A stretch of 64,000 nt of DNA from Albifimbria verrucaria (lineage: Eukaryota; Ascomycota; Sordariomycetes; Hypocreales; Stachybotryaceae), in NCBI GenBank assembly GCA_020081605.1, contig JAHREC010000032.1:38977-102976 (forward strand). Reading direction: 5' to 3'. Positions 44,727-54,529 of this stretch are shown in pieces. A model generated the notes under the pieces. That model was not told the DNA's origin and did no database searches. It worked only from the letters and a program-made list of their open reading frames with translations. Position 1 is the first letter of the stretch. Each line of letters opens with the position of its first letter. Both the position numbers and the translations under genes were made by a program.

Positions 44727-45816
44727 ATGGACGCCAAGGCCATGCCGCCGCAGCGCTTCATCCTGCACTCGGGCTCTGAGGGCGGCCACGAGCATTATCT
44801 CGAGCCAAGAAAACAGCGGCAGACGTTATCCGCGGTATGGAGGAAGTTGATGGACTTTGGACTTCCCTCTTCGCCTGCAAACTCACCCGCAACTGCCGTG
44901 GATAAGTACGGCAAGTGCCAGGAGCTGCTGGGCAGCGGCGCGTCCGGCACGGTGTGGATCTCGCGCAAGTGGACGGCAAACGGGGTCGAAGAGCTGTACG
45001 CCATCAAGAGGTCCGGTCGGAGGCCCGGGGAGCCGAACAGCTCGTACACGAAGCGGGTCATGTCAGAGTATCGCATCTCGAGCGAGCTACGCCATCCAAA
45101 CGTGATCCGCACGCTCGACCTGCTGCACGACGAGAAGGAAATGACCTACACAGTCATGGAGTTTTGCGCGGGCGGCAGCCTCTACATGTGGATCAGGTCG
45201 GCAGGGAAATTCGAGGTGCAGGAAGCCGACTGCTTCTTCAAGCAGCTGATGAGCGGCGTCCAGTACATGCACGAGATGGGCGTGGCCCACCGCGACCTCA
45301 AGCCCGAGAACCTGCTTCTCACCGCCGGCGGCAGGCTCAAGATCGGCGACTTTGACTACAGCGAGTGTTTCCGCACGGCCTGGGAGGAGGATGCGCACAT
45401 GGTGTCTGGCCTCTGTGGCTCGCAGCCGTATATTGCCCCGAGGCGTACGTGCAGGACGAGTTTGACGGTCGCGCTCTTGACATATGGGCCTGCGGCATCA
45501 TATACGTGGCCATGCGCACCGGCAGTTTCCTCTGGAACATTGCGAAAAAGGACGAGGATGATTTGTACGCCCAGTATCTCGAGGATCGCCGTCAGGAGGC
45601 CGGCTTCGTTCCGCTCGAGACTCTGCGTCGGGTAAGTTGCACTTGCTTCCACCCCTTCCTGATGCCGGGGAAGCTCACGGCTCACGCATCGCTTAGGCAC
45701 GCTGCAGCAACGTCATCTACTGCATGCTGGACCCGAACTCATCACGTCGGATCACGGCTTCACATGTCTTAAAGTCGGAATGGGGCCGGGAAATTCAAAC
45801 TTGCCAGCCTGTCTGA
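44727..45816 (+). pseudogene. HAL4/HAL5-like Ser/Thr kinase with 1-nt deletion at APE
   Basis: In budding yeast, HAL4 and HAL5 kinases stabilise TRK potassium transporters at the plasma membrane. Here: ATG 44727, a glycine loop [10 protein letters not shown] (residues 69-78), the catalytic Lys in YAIKRS (K94), [28 protein letters not shown], the catalytic loop [13 protein letters not shown] (186-198), KIGDFDYSE (DFD instead of DFG), and [10 protein letters not shown], the HAL-type activation segment. At GCCCCGAGG (45434-45442) one base is missing before the Glu of APE. The remaining frame reads [20 protein letters not shown] and continues to a 65-nt intron (45632-45696) and a stop at 45814-45816. 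Everything else is intact, so this is either a very young pseudogene or an assembly error. It is divergent from the TRK gene. Confidence 0.85.
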
Positions 45817-45819
45817 TCC

Positions 45820-47106
45820 TGATTGAATTCGAGTGTTACTGGACTACGAGTTACTGAATATAGAGAGCGCGGGCCGACGAGCTGCCCAAGCTTTCAGCGA
45901 GAAGCAAGGCGCAAGGCGTACGGATAAAAAATGCCTACCGCTGCACTGGCAATTCATTACTAATTTCACAAGCTTCTGTACTTAATCGAATACGCACTTC
46001 GCTTGCTAGTAGCAATCGGCCACGTGTAACGATTCGAATTATTCGGACGAGAGCGGCTCCTATTCACCACATGCTCATATCTTCATACACGACGGCCTGC
46101 ATTAACTTTCTGAACATGCCTAGTTGGGTAAACAAATCTATGATTGGTGCGACCCCGCCATGAAGTTTTGGATCCGGGTTTGGTGGACCGGATGCTGTTT
46201 GAGCAGCAACCATAATCTTCAGCTGTCCTCATTACTGATGAAGCATCAACTACTACCAAAAATGGACGCATTTGGGATATGATTTTGTCTTCTGTCCGAC
46301 GAGGAGCCATAGCCGTACTTATGGGCGAATTTTCGTCTCTAGTTTAGCCTAATAACATCAATCCTTTCTTTTCTACGGCAGGCTTGCCATGGGAAGCAGG
46401 TTTGTACCAGCTCTGTTCGGGTTACAAAATGACGAGCAGGTCGTTGGCCCAGCCGACACTCAAGCCGTTGCGATCAACACTGAACCCAAACCAGCGCATA
46501 TTGTGCGACCTGTGGTGTCACCTGGCTCGTGGGGAACACGAGCACATCATGCTAATAGCCGTTTGACTTCACGGGAAACCCGCCGAAGAATAGACCGGAC
46601 CTCAAGCAAGCGTGGGAGGCCTTGCAGAATCCACGGGTTGGTGAACGATCAGGTCTCGCCAGATGCTCGCTCAACAACTTATGCATTGTAAACATATGAA
46701 GTCTCTTCGTGTGAAAAGCACTTTCCATCGCCTTATCGCATCGGATATATCTCTTATCGGCGGGATCCCGGAGATTATGCCTTCATCGTTTGAGGCCGTG
46801 ACAACCAAGCCTCAGTTAATCATGAATTGGCTAGATGCGATTCGACAGGTCCAACCTGTGTTGACCCAACAATAGCCGCAAGTGGCCTTGAAAGAATATA
46901 CGGCATCTGGCATCCCGTCAATGTCATATAAATTATAGAGTTAACCAAATCTCACGTAAAAGCAACCTCGGTTATTGTTCGTCCGCGTTGAGAAGCCCCG
47001 AGCAAGGTTGTTGAAACGTTGCAGTCTCGATAGTATCAACATTTAGTAACTTTTTCGAACACGATTTTTTAAGCTTGTCTTTAATGAGTAGGTCGACCAC
47101 AGCCCT
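45820..47106. other. No supported gene
   Basis: Frames at 46389-46691 and 46663-46875 (+) start with ATG or a near-cognate codon but have no motif. They could be upstream exons of the next gene. Confidence 0.35.
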
Positions 47107-47584
47107 ATGAACCTCTTTACCCAAAATTGTGTAGAGGTTGTTACAGAATGGATCTCATTGCTCAGCAAAACCAGAATCTCCGGCGATCTCGCAAGCTCAG
47201 ACCCCCGTATCATTGCCGCTCTCAAATCTCTGGATAGGATCATTTGTAGACAAGAAGGAACGCATTTGCTGCGACGGCTAGCTTACGTGCAGGTAATGCA
47301 GATATTTACCAAGCTTGAATCAATTATTAAATAATTGGGGAAATGGACAGACCTCACGTAAACCTTGTTATCGCGACGCGACTGTTGCCATCGACATTTA
47401 CATGAAGGCTCAGGAAGATCGCTCACAAACAGACGCTTTGAGACGTGAGATCAAAGAACGCAAACGCGCTGGCAGAAGCTGGCGTGACTTAGCGGGACCA
47501 CCTCCACTCTTCACCATGATATATTCAGAAGCTGCTGGGTCGGTCGTGTATGGTGTTGCCCTCTCCCCAGAGATCTTTTACTGA
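47107..47584 (+). CDS. Hypothetical fungal protein, two exons
   Basis: Exon 1 (47107-47292, ATG) and exon 2 (47351-47584) join in phase across a 58-nt GTAATG...GACAG intron, giving 139 residues. The first part is helical (VVTEWISLLSKTRISGDLAS). The second carries a basic helix (LRREIKERKRAGRSWRDLAG) followed by PPPLFTMIYSEAA, a pattern I recall from ascomycete proteins of unknown function. Without splicing, exon 1 would end at a TAA in 47332-47334. It may be longer at the 5' end. I have no function to offer. Confidence 0.5.
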
Positions 47585-47589
47585 CTCTC

Positions 47590-49655
47590 GGTAGGCGGGA
47601 CGTTGGAAGACAAGACAGCGCGAGCCTAAAGTTGGCGGCGGCAAGTGTCCTGGATTGTTTGGGTAAGGCTGCTCGTATTTGCACTCTGCTCACCGAGAGC
47701 GCAGAATGGGCTGTCAGGTCTGGCTATTTAGTCGATATGCACTAGATTGCAGCAGTGCAAATCAGGGAATTACTTCAGTAGTCTCGTTTTGGGCGCTGGC
47801 TCTTCAATATTGTAGCGTGGGGAGTGCGCTAGACCCTGGCTGTTGTAGGGGCTCACTAAGCCTAGACATGATGGTGATTGAGCGCTGACGGCTTGCTGTG
47901 AAGCGCGCTTGAGGCTGAGTGCTGGGACGGGACGGGTGGCATACTGGGAGCAGGTTGCTGTAAGGCGCACTAGGCGCCGGGGCTGTGAGGCACACTAGGT
48001 GTCGGGTCTTGGTAGTTTTAAGATCATTCGGCTCTACCCAACACTGCCCTCAAATTTAGGCAGCATAAACTATAAACGATATCATCTTCCAACACTCCTC
48101 CCATTAATCGTTGGATCAAGGCGGAGACTGGCGCTTTGAGAAAAGATGCTCCACAAAGTTGACGAAAGTGAATAGATCAGGACAGCGAAAATGCAAATGA
48201 TCACACGGTTGCATTCTCATTATCTGATGGCTTTTGAATTTCAAACATCTCACACCAAAAATGGAGCGGAGCAGAGGCTCCGAGTCATGTTGCATGTGTG
48301 TCTCACTTCCGAGTCAGGGCGTTTGGTCAGATTTCAGGTCCGACCACATTTCGAATTTAGTTCATACCTACAATTCCAGTCAGCATAATCTGCTCATACC
48401 TGTACTTCACTGACCAGCAAATAAACAATGCCAGCTGCGGAATGATCCAGTATAAAGCGACAAACTGAACTAGTGGAATCATATGCTATGCAAGACCCAG
48501 TGGCCTCTCATTTGCCCGCGTTGCAGGCATGAGCCACGTAAGATTGGCTAATAGCACATTCTCCTGTCAGCTTCTGACAACATGTGGTTATGACCACTAC
48601 ATTATGACCTGTCTATAAGTATAGCTCAGCTACGACATGATTGTGTCGCGATCGTGTTTCGCCTGGCTTCTACAACGACTGCTAGCGAGATCGGTGCATC
48701 TGCCTACTTCGTTCAAAGCTCAGAGTATCACACCGAACAGCATAACTCCATTTTCACTGCATATCTAAAACTCATGACGGCATGGGTTTAGGTACGGATC
48801 CTCCTCACCTTCGGATGCGAACGTACCAGCGAGAAATCAAGACTGCAGTGATGGAGGATAGTACGTTGGGAACTATCTTGCGTGATTTGCGCTGCATGGA
48901 TGATCGCGCACGTGTTAGGGTTCATGAACAGCTGGATATTATCAACGCCAGCCTAATTGTATGTATTGGAAAACCTAAAGCACCTATGACGTGTAAATCC
49001 TGAAATAGTACTCGGAAGACACAAATTCCAAAAATAAGAAACAACACTCTGTCGGCTATTGCGGAGTGTGTCCGAAACCGACCTCAGATCTGAAATAGCA
49101 TCCAACAGAACAAACCGAGTGCACAGGTAAAGAAAACTGCACGTACTACCACGAAGGAGGTATTGCTTATAGGTGCAAGTCGCGCAAACAGGGGCTAACA
49201 ACATGATATACCACTAAAAGGTTGAACATCCTGAAATGCTACGACTGAGGGAAAAGATACCGGATTAAACTCCCAACCCTCCATCAGGAATAGGTACAAG
49301 GGAGGCATTTAGACTAGTCATGCTGCTTGAAGCTGCGGGCCCGTCTTGTTTGACACTAGCCAGATTTAAGCATGTGTAACTAGAGATACCATGGGTGCTG
49401 ATGCGCCTTTATCGTAGAAAATGTTCTGGGACATATGCGGTATGGGCTGCTCCCGACGAGGCGGTGTTTTTGCACGGGCGCTTCACTTGGGCGGCGTGGG
49501 ACGTTAAATGATCTACGCTCAGGTCATGTTAGACAGCGTATCGAAGAAGATGACAAGTACTTAAGGATCGGTGTTGGCGGTCTCTAACTGATTATTTCTG
49601 ATGCGTAGGCTTCAAAGGATTTGGATTCGGCGTCGATGATAGGTGCTTAGGACCT
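47590..49655. other. No supported gene
   Basis: It contains one copy of a dispersed repeat (48109-48169). Around 47900-48000 GGCGCACTAGGCGCCGG and GGCACACTAGGTG repeat imperfectly. Short frames (48191-48388, 48782-49003) have no motif. Confidence 0.4.
48109..48169 (+). repeat. Dispersed repeat C, copy 1
   Basis: About 60 bp matching 54447-54507 in direct orientation (CGTTGGATCAA ... GAGAAAA.ATGCTCC.CAAA.GTTGACGAAAGT). Both copies end in GTTGACGAAAGT, which in the second copy forms one arm of a perfect inverted repeat. Confidence 0.6.
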
Positions 49656-49662
49656 GATTCCA

Positions 49663-49975
49663 TCATGGAGATAGGTGTACACAAAGTCTCATACATCTAT
49701 ACAGCAGGTACGACACAGTAACGTTCGCCTCAACCTTGAAGTTCCTCGAGCTGAAGCCGACCTGAAAGGAAAATTCTCTTTCGGGAATGCGCCACATGTT
49801 TGTCTTGACATCCAAGTATCGGTTCTGGTCCTCCGGGGTCTGTGCGCGAGAAGCAAGAGCCGAAGCTTCGTCGCGTTTGCGTATACGACCTTTCTTGGCA
49901 GCGATGCGATTGCATTCCAGTGCTTATGGCATCCGTCCCTGGAAAACCCATACTTGTCCACATAATGGAAATATG
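49663..49975 (-). pseudogene. bZIP transcription factor relic (copy 2)
   Basis: On the minus strand the frame LECNRIAAKKGRIRKRDEAS (about 49918-49859) followed by ALASRAQTPEDQNRYLD matches the 34.07-kb bZIP closely. Two key basic-region residues are changed (R to C in LERN, and the Cys of KKCR to Gly). The zipper after RYLD no longer has leucine heptads (VKTNMWRIPEREFSFQV), and the frame ends at 49663. The basic region is in a different frame from the upstream sequence. So it is a diverged, dead paralogue. It lies back to back with the zinc-cluster gene that starts at 50258. Confidence 0.65.
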
Positions 49976-50257
49976 AGTGAACCTCAACGTCATTGCTGTC
50001 GTGGCGAGTGAGCGCTAGCAGAAGCTCTGCTGGTCTCGAGTTCCATGCAGTTGATCTCGTGCCAATCGGGTTCGACACCAAGCTCCGGATACAAAGCACA
50101 AAAAGCAAATAATTGATAAGAGGCCAGCTAAAAGCGGGGTCATACAGTTTTGTCAACTCTGTGTCTCTGTACGGTGCGATGCAAATCAAGTCAGAAGCCT
50201 GATGTCTCCAATCGCCAACCCTTTGCGCTTCGTGTTGCAACTGACGTCCGATAAACA

Positions 50258-50965
50258 ATGTATCAACAATCTAATTCTAAGCACCGGTCGCAACTAAAAT
50301 CACGGACCAGCCAGGCATGTGATAGATGCAAAGTGCTAGTCCTGCTATCGCGCCAAAAATCAGTGCAATCAAGCCAGCTAATCTCCATTCTTATAGGCTC
50401 GCAAGATACGTTGTGATGCGCAGCCTGAGGGATGTTCACACTGTGGGGCCGTGAACCTCGAATGCTGCGTCACCGACCGCGTCACCGGCCGTACCGAACG
50501 AAGAGGCTACATTCAGCAATTGGAGCGCGAAAGATCCAGCATGTTATCTCACATCCGTGAACTTGAAAAATTGCTCAAAGACAATGGAATCGAGGCGAAG
50601 CGTTGGGAAGTCGTGGGCTTAAATCAGACCCCTTCAGCCAAGTCGCCGTCCTCTGTTTCTACAGTTGTAGACAGCTGGATACGACCACAACCCATCACAC
50701 AAAATCCCCAATGCGCTTCCCTGATATCGTGTCTTCGAACGCATTGAACATCTGGCGAGAAGAAAGCGTAGCAGGATCTGGAATGAACGCACCGACTTGG
50801 GGTTTTGTCGATGGTCTTCCACCGGATTTCCCAGATATCACGCGAGATTGGACTCATATAACCAATACAAATTTGGCACCCAGTTACAATATCACTGGGC
50901 CCTCTACCGAAGCTTCACTAGCCACCCACTTTGACCACAGTCAGTCGTCAGGCTCAGCCTATTGA
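50258..50965 (+). pseudogene. Zn(II)2Cys6 transcription factor, frame break near 50.7 kb
   Basis: ATG 50258; exon 1 50258-50332 ends in QACDRCK; a 64-nt intron (50333-50396, GCTAATC branch); exon 2 begins ARKIRCDAQPEGC then SHCGAVNLEC. The cluster spacing is C2C6C6C2C6C and the intron sits within it. A coiled linker follows (YIQQLERERSSMLSHIRELE). The reading frame ends at a TGA at 50745-50747, but an overlapping frame continues protein-like sequence (FPDIVSSNALNIW, APTWGFVDGLPPDFPDITRD) to 50965, so an indel near 50690-50710 probably broke the gene. The DNA-binding half remains coding. Confidence 0.75.
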
Positions 50966-50969
50966 CTAG

Positions 50970-51700
50970 GGGCCAATTGTCAACTCTCCGCGCGTATTTG
51001 AGGCATGATATTGAGCGGAGACAGTACTGAGAGAGTGCGAGCCCTAAGGAAGTGATGGAATAAGTGGAAGGATATTCACAGATTGATTCTCCCGACAGAA
51101 CGAGGGAACGATATGGTACCTCATCAGAGTTTTCACCTAAGGTGGATCATTGCGCAAAAGGAACCGATTGGCTTCGCTTGGGTATCGCTCCCAACCCGAC
51201 AAGACGTAGAGGAACGGTAAGCTGATCCGCATCACTATGGTCGGTGGAGATGTGCTGTTCTCAAGTCCAGGCAGACGATACTTCAAATCGATTATCCACT
51301 TCGTCTTTTGCATCGACAATCTCACAATTTCCGCCGAGTCACGATCCATTGGAGGCTTCCTAGCAAAACAGGCGTCAAGAAGTGAACTTTGGGCTCCCGT
51401 GTTTGTCCCAGCAAAGTGGCTGCGAGCGTAATGGCATCATGGTGAAAATAATTGGGGCTACGCGGTACTGCAGGAGGTCGATCCAAGGCAAAACCCTTGA
51501 TCAGAATAATGTTGGACGTAATTTGTCTACGTGTGCAGCTTCATGCGATTTATACTAGTTCTTTGACTTGTCATTTTGCTACTTCTTTCATATAATCTAG
51601 ATATTGACTTCACGCCAGCCAGTTACACAATCAAATGAAACGGCCATTTCTGCCATGAATCTTACTTGTTCAAGGATGAAATCGTTGCCACTGGACCAGG
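50970..51700. other. No supported gene
   Basis: Short frames at 51137-51349 (-) and 51237-51431 (+) overlap and have no motif. Confidence 0.4.
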
Positions 51701-51706
51701 AGGGAA

Positions 51707-52373
51707 TCAGGGTGTAACCATATTGAAGTTGATATCGCCGGAGTCAAGTAGATCGTTCAAAACCATGAACTTTCTCTTGACTCTATCAATCTGGGATGTG
51801 TCTTTTCCAAGGCCTGAGGATTGAGGCGATGCGTTACCAACGCTGGATGTTGTATGCTGGTGCAAGGCAGGATGATTGCGGCAGGGGACGATTGCTTGGC
51901 CGTGGAGTAAATGGGAGCGGTGTTCGAAAGTCAGATACGGTACGTAACCCCAGTGTCGGTCAGAATAACGTCCATGAAAAGCGTTCCATATCAGGCCTTC
52001 GGGCGGTTGATCTAAATCGTGAGAGAGTCAAAGAGCATTTTCGGGGTGAGTTGCCAGATCACATCGGTCGACGCTGTCTGCGTTGCTGTGCGAAAGTTGC
52101 CCGTGCGGAGCTCCGTGCTTCTGGAGACGAAGAAGTTCCTCAAGTCCCATTCTACGAGCTGTACTCTAGCTGGTCGTAAGTATTCGCGAGTGCTTCCTGT
52201 GCCTTTGTATTGCCTGGCTCGGCAAAAATGGCATGGTTGAGGAGCTCCGCAGCCCAATGAAAGTCCCCAGCGTCAAAGGCTTCCTTGCCTTTGGCTATGA
52301 TGCACTCCATACCTCCTGCGAGTTGGAATACATCGATATTGCCATTTAGGAACCAGCTATTCACTTGTGTCAT
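51707..52373 (-). pseudogene. Alkylsulfatase (SDS hydrolase type) C-terminal fragment
   Basis: SdsA1/BDS1-type alkylsulfatases carry a metallo-beta-lactamase domain, an all-helical dimerisation domain and an SCP2-like C-terminal domain. Only the last two are seen here: WFLNGNIDVFQLAGGMECI, AKGKEAFDAGDFHWAAELLN and KAQEALANTYDQLEY, then in another frame LRNFFVSRSTELRTGN and ASTDVIWQLTPKMLFDSLTI. The end of the SCP2-like domain follows in mixed frames, with stops after LTI and RPKA, and a terminal GDINFNMVTP before the stop at 51707-51709. The catalytic domain (HxHxDH) is absent upstream. It is a decayed fragment. Confidence 0.75.
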
Positions 52374-52399
52374 AGTGTGGGCAGCTGCGCTTCAAAAGT

Positions 52400-52970
52400 T
52401 GATGGTGAAATGGGATAACTTTGATAACTCAAGAGACAGCTCATCCTCAATAGTATCTGTGGTATGATGCGAAGTAAGACTGGGATTGTTGGCTCCTGAT
52501 GTAGCTGGTATTCACAGAGCAATCTTCAAAGGTTAAACTCTTATACTGCGAATAAGCAGTGACCGATTTAGGTCGATCTTACTTAGTTGTACAATAGCCT
52601 GATCGCGCTGCAACTTGGGTCAGTCTCGACCATTCCGAAACGCAGAAGCTCCTTGACGAAAAGTATTAATATCGCTTATCAGGGACCAGACGTTCAGCTG
52701 TGTCATGGCGTAGTAACGTTCCGGGAGTCACTGGCGGGATGAGGTGACTGGCATAGGCCTTAAGCTGCCCTCCATAATATGTCCAGCGAGGTTGTAGGCC
52801 TTATTTTTCATATGAAAGAAAATGTTGTCCGCGCTTGGCCTAGGCGGCACATCGTACGAGAATCGGAAGACGAGGGCGAGTCTTGCCACCAGGCCTCGAC
52901 GAGCCAATGATAGGTATAGCCTAGGAGGGAAGAAATAGCTCAACTGCTTGTAGCACTCGAGGTCAGTAAG
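52400..52970. other. No supported gene
   Basis: A 71-codon frame at 52728-52943 (-) is rich in Arg, Leu and Phe, without a motif. Confidence 0.35.
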
Positions 52971-52973
52971 ATA

Positions 52974-53240
52974 TTAATGTGGCGGCCTTTTCTGCATCTT
53001 TGATTGATCCAAATAAATGTTATACGCTCTCAGCTCTTCATAAGCCGTGCCAGATGCCCCTTCGTCCGTGGTTGTTACATCTGAAGTAGGTTTCCTCCAT
53101 GCGTCTGCTTTGGCTTCTTCCGCCACTTGACACCTCCTGGAGCAATAACTAGCGCCGTCTGTCTGGGCTTCACAGCGGAGGCATATATCACCTGTCCATT
53201 GCGGCGACGTCTTCGAAGTAGTGAAGTCATCTCGATTCAT
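52974..53240 (-). CDS. ECL1-like small zinc-binding protein
   Basis: From the ATG at 53240 the frame gives 88 residues with GDICLRCEAQTDGASYCSRR and CQVAEEAKAD. This C-x2-C...C-x3-C arrangement resembles the CxxCDRQ...YCSxxCR motif of the Ecl1 life-span regulator family, short fungal zinc-binding proteins linked to extended chronological life span in fission yeast. The C-terminal tail (YEELRAYNIYLDQSKM) has no known role. The open frame extends 61 codons upstream without an ATG, so an upstream exon is possible. The match rests on the Cys motif alone. Confidence 0.5.
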   Translation of the reverse strand: MNRDDFTTSKTSPQWTGDICLRCEAQTDGASYCSRRCQVAEEAKADAWRKPTSDVTTTDEGASGTAYEELRAYNIYLDQSKMQKRPPH

Positions 53241-53249
53241 CGTAAGATA

Positions 53250-54440
53250 GCAATGGTGAAGCTGTTGATCGCGGAGCTGGGCGGGACGTCTGCTTCTAAT
53301 GTAGGGCTCGAACGTTCGCGCGCTATAAAAATCGGCATTGAGCAAAATAACTTTTGGGCTGGACAGCTTGACGTCATCATCCTTAAATGGCTCACTATAA
53401 CATTTGTTTCTGGTATCCGACACTGGCCTTACGATTTAATGGTTTAACGCTATGCACCATTCGAGCGCAACTGTCGCCATCCGGCTTCCCCTCAGAATGA
53501 CGTGTAGTACGAAGCTGCCCTGGTGCACACCGCGTACTTTCTTTTAAACTTCATAATTGTTGTTGGCGGCGAAATGGGGGCTAGAAAGGGCTGGATGAAC
53601 GGTTTTCGTCGGCGAAGTTGGTGTACTGGAGTAAAATGCACGAAGATTACGTCATCTTGCAAGAAACTGGAACATGCCCTGTACTAGACGAGCAATACTG
53701 GTACGTCTCAGCCACCATTACCAGCATGGAACGAGCCACAAAATTTGGTCAGACCAATCATCTCCATTATCAGTTCTCCATTACAGAATGCAGGGACTAA
53801 CACGATTTTGCATAAGACGTTCATACAAACTACGCTCACCGCGGCATCATTCACTCCACCAATAATATATTAACCATAATTAGTCATGAATCGACGTCTT
53901 CGCCTGGTACTGCATAACGGAAACCCCCTGGACCCTACTTAACTGGCATAATGCCTGCTCATATTTGTGGCTTGATTGATCGCACCTCAAGGCCAAACGC
54001 ACTGCTCGTGTGAATGTTTCGTTTGTTCGGTCACACTTCTTTGGCGAAGCGTCACACATACTCACGTGTGTCCCAAAAGTCATCTGGAGCAAACCAACAT
54101 TATGATGAAGGAGGCCTATGTATGAAAATGCACCAGTGCTCATCTATTAGTACGATTCTTTTTTCACGTGGGAACAAATGTAGGAACATATTTTGAGTAT
54201 TCCCGTTTCTGTTCCCGATTATCTGTTACGCAAAACAGCAAATCTGCGCGCTCAGTGGCCCCTGTTCAGTCCACCCACACCAGTCCACAAAAACTGTCGT
54301 AGCGTAATGGGACTGCCGGTCCTGCTTACATGCTAGGACATGGTCCTTTTGTGGACAGTCCGCCCATGTTCGGTTCCCTATCTTCGTCGCGTGAACTTTA
54401 GTGGAGAATCTCTTGCAATCCTAATTTGAATCTGACGAGT
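53250..54440. other. No supported gene; imperfect palindromic segment
   Basis: Short frames only. GTCCACAAAA at 54283-54292 is the exact reverse complement of TTTTGTGGAC at 54347-54356, a possible end pair of a small element. Confidence 0.4.
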
Positions 54441-54446
54441 TCCGTT

Positions 54447-54507
54447 CGTTGGATCAAATTTGAGACCGCGCTTCGAGAAAATATGCTCCGCAAAAGTTGA
54501 CGAAAGT
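54447..54507 (+). repeat. Dispersed repeat C, copy 2
   Basis: Partner of 48109-48169. Its last 12 bases form the left arm of the inverted repeat that follows. Confidence 0.6.
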
Positions 54508-54528
54508 CGGCAGAAAACTTTCGTCAAC
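54496..54528. repeat. Perfect 12-bp inverted repeat, 9-nt spacer
   Basis: GTTGACGAAAGT, nine bases, then its exact reverse complement ACTTTCGTCAAC. The left arm also occurs as the end of dispersed repeat C at 48.16 kb. It could be two abutting transposon termini or a hairpin. Confidence 0.85.
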
Positions 54529-54529
54529 G

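Noticed and set aside
49689..50258. 189-codon minus-strand frame
   Set aside because: It reads the bZIP relic in the wrong frame; the recognisable basic region lies in a different frame.
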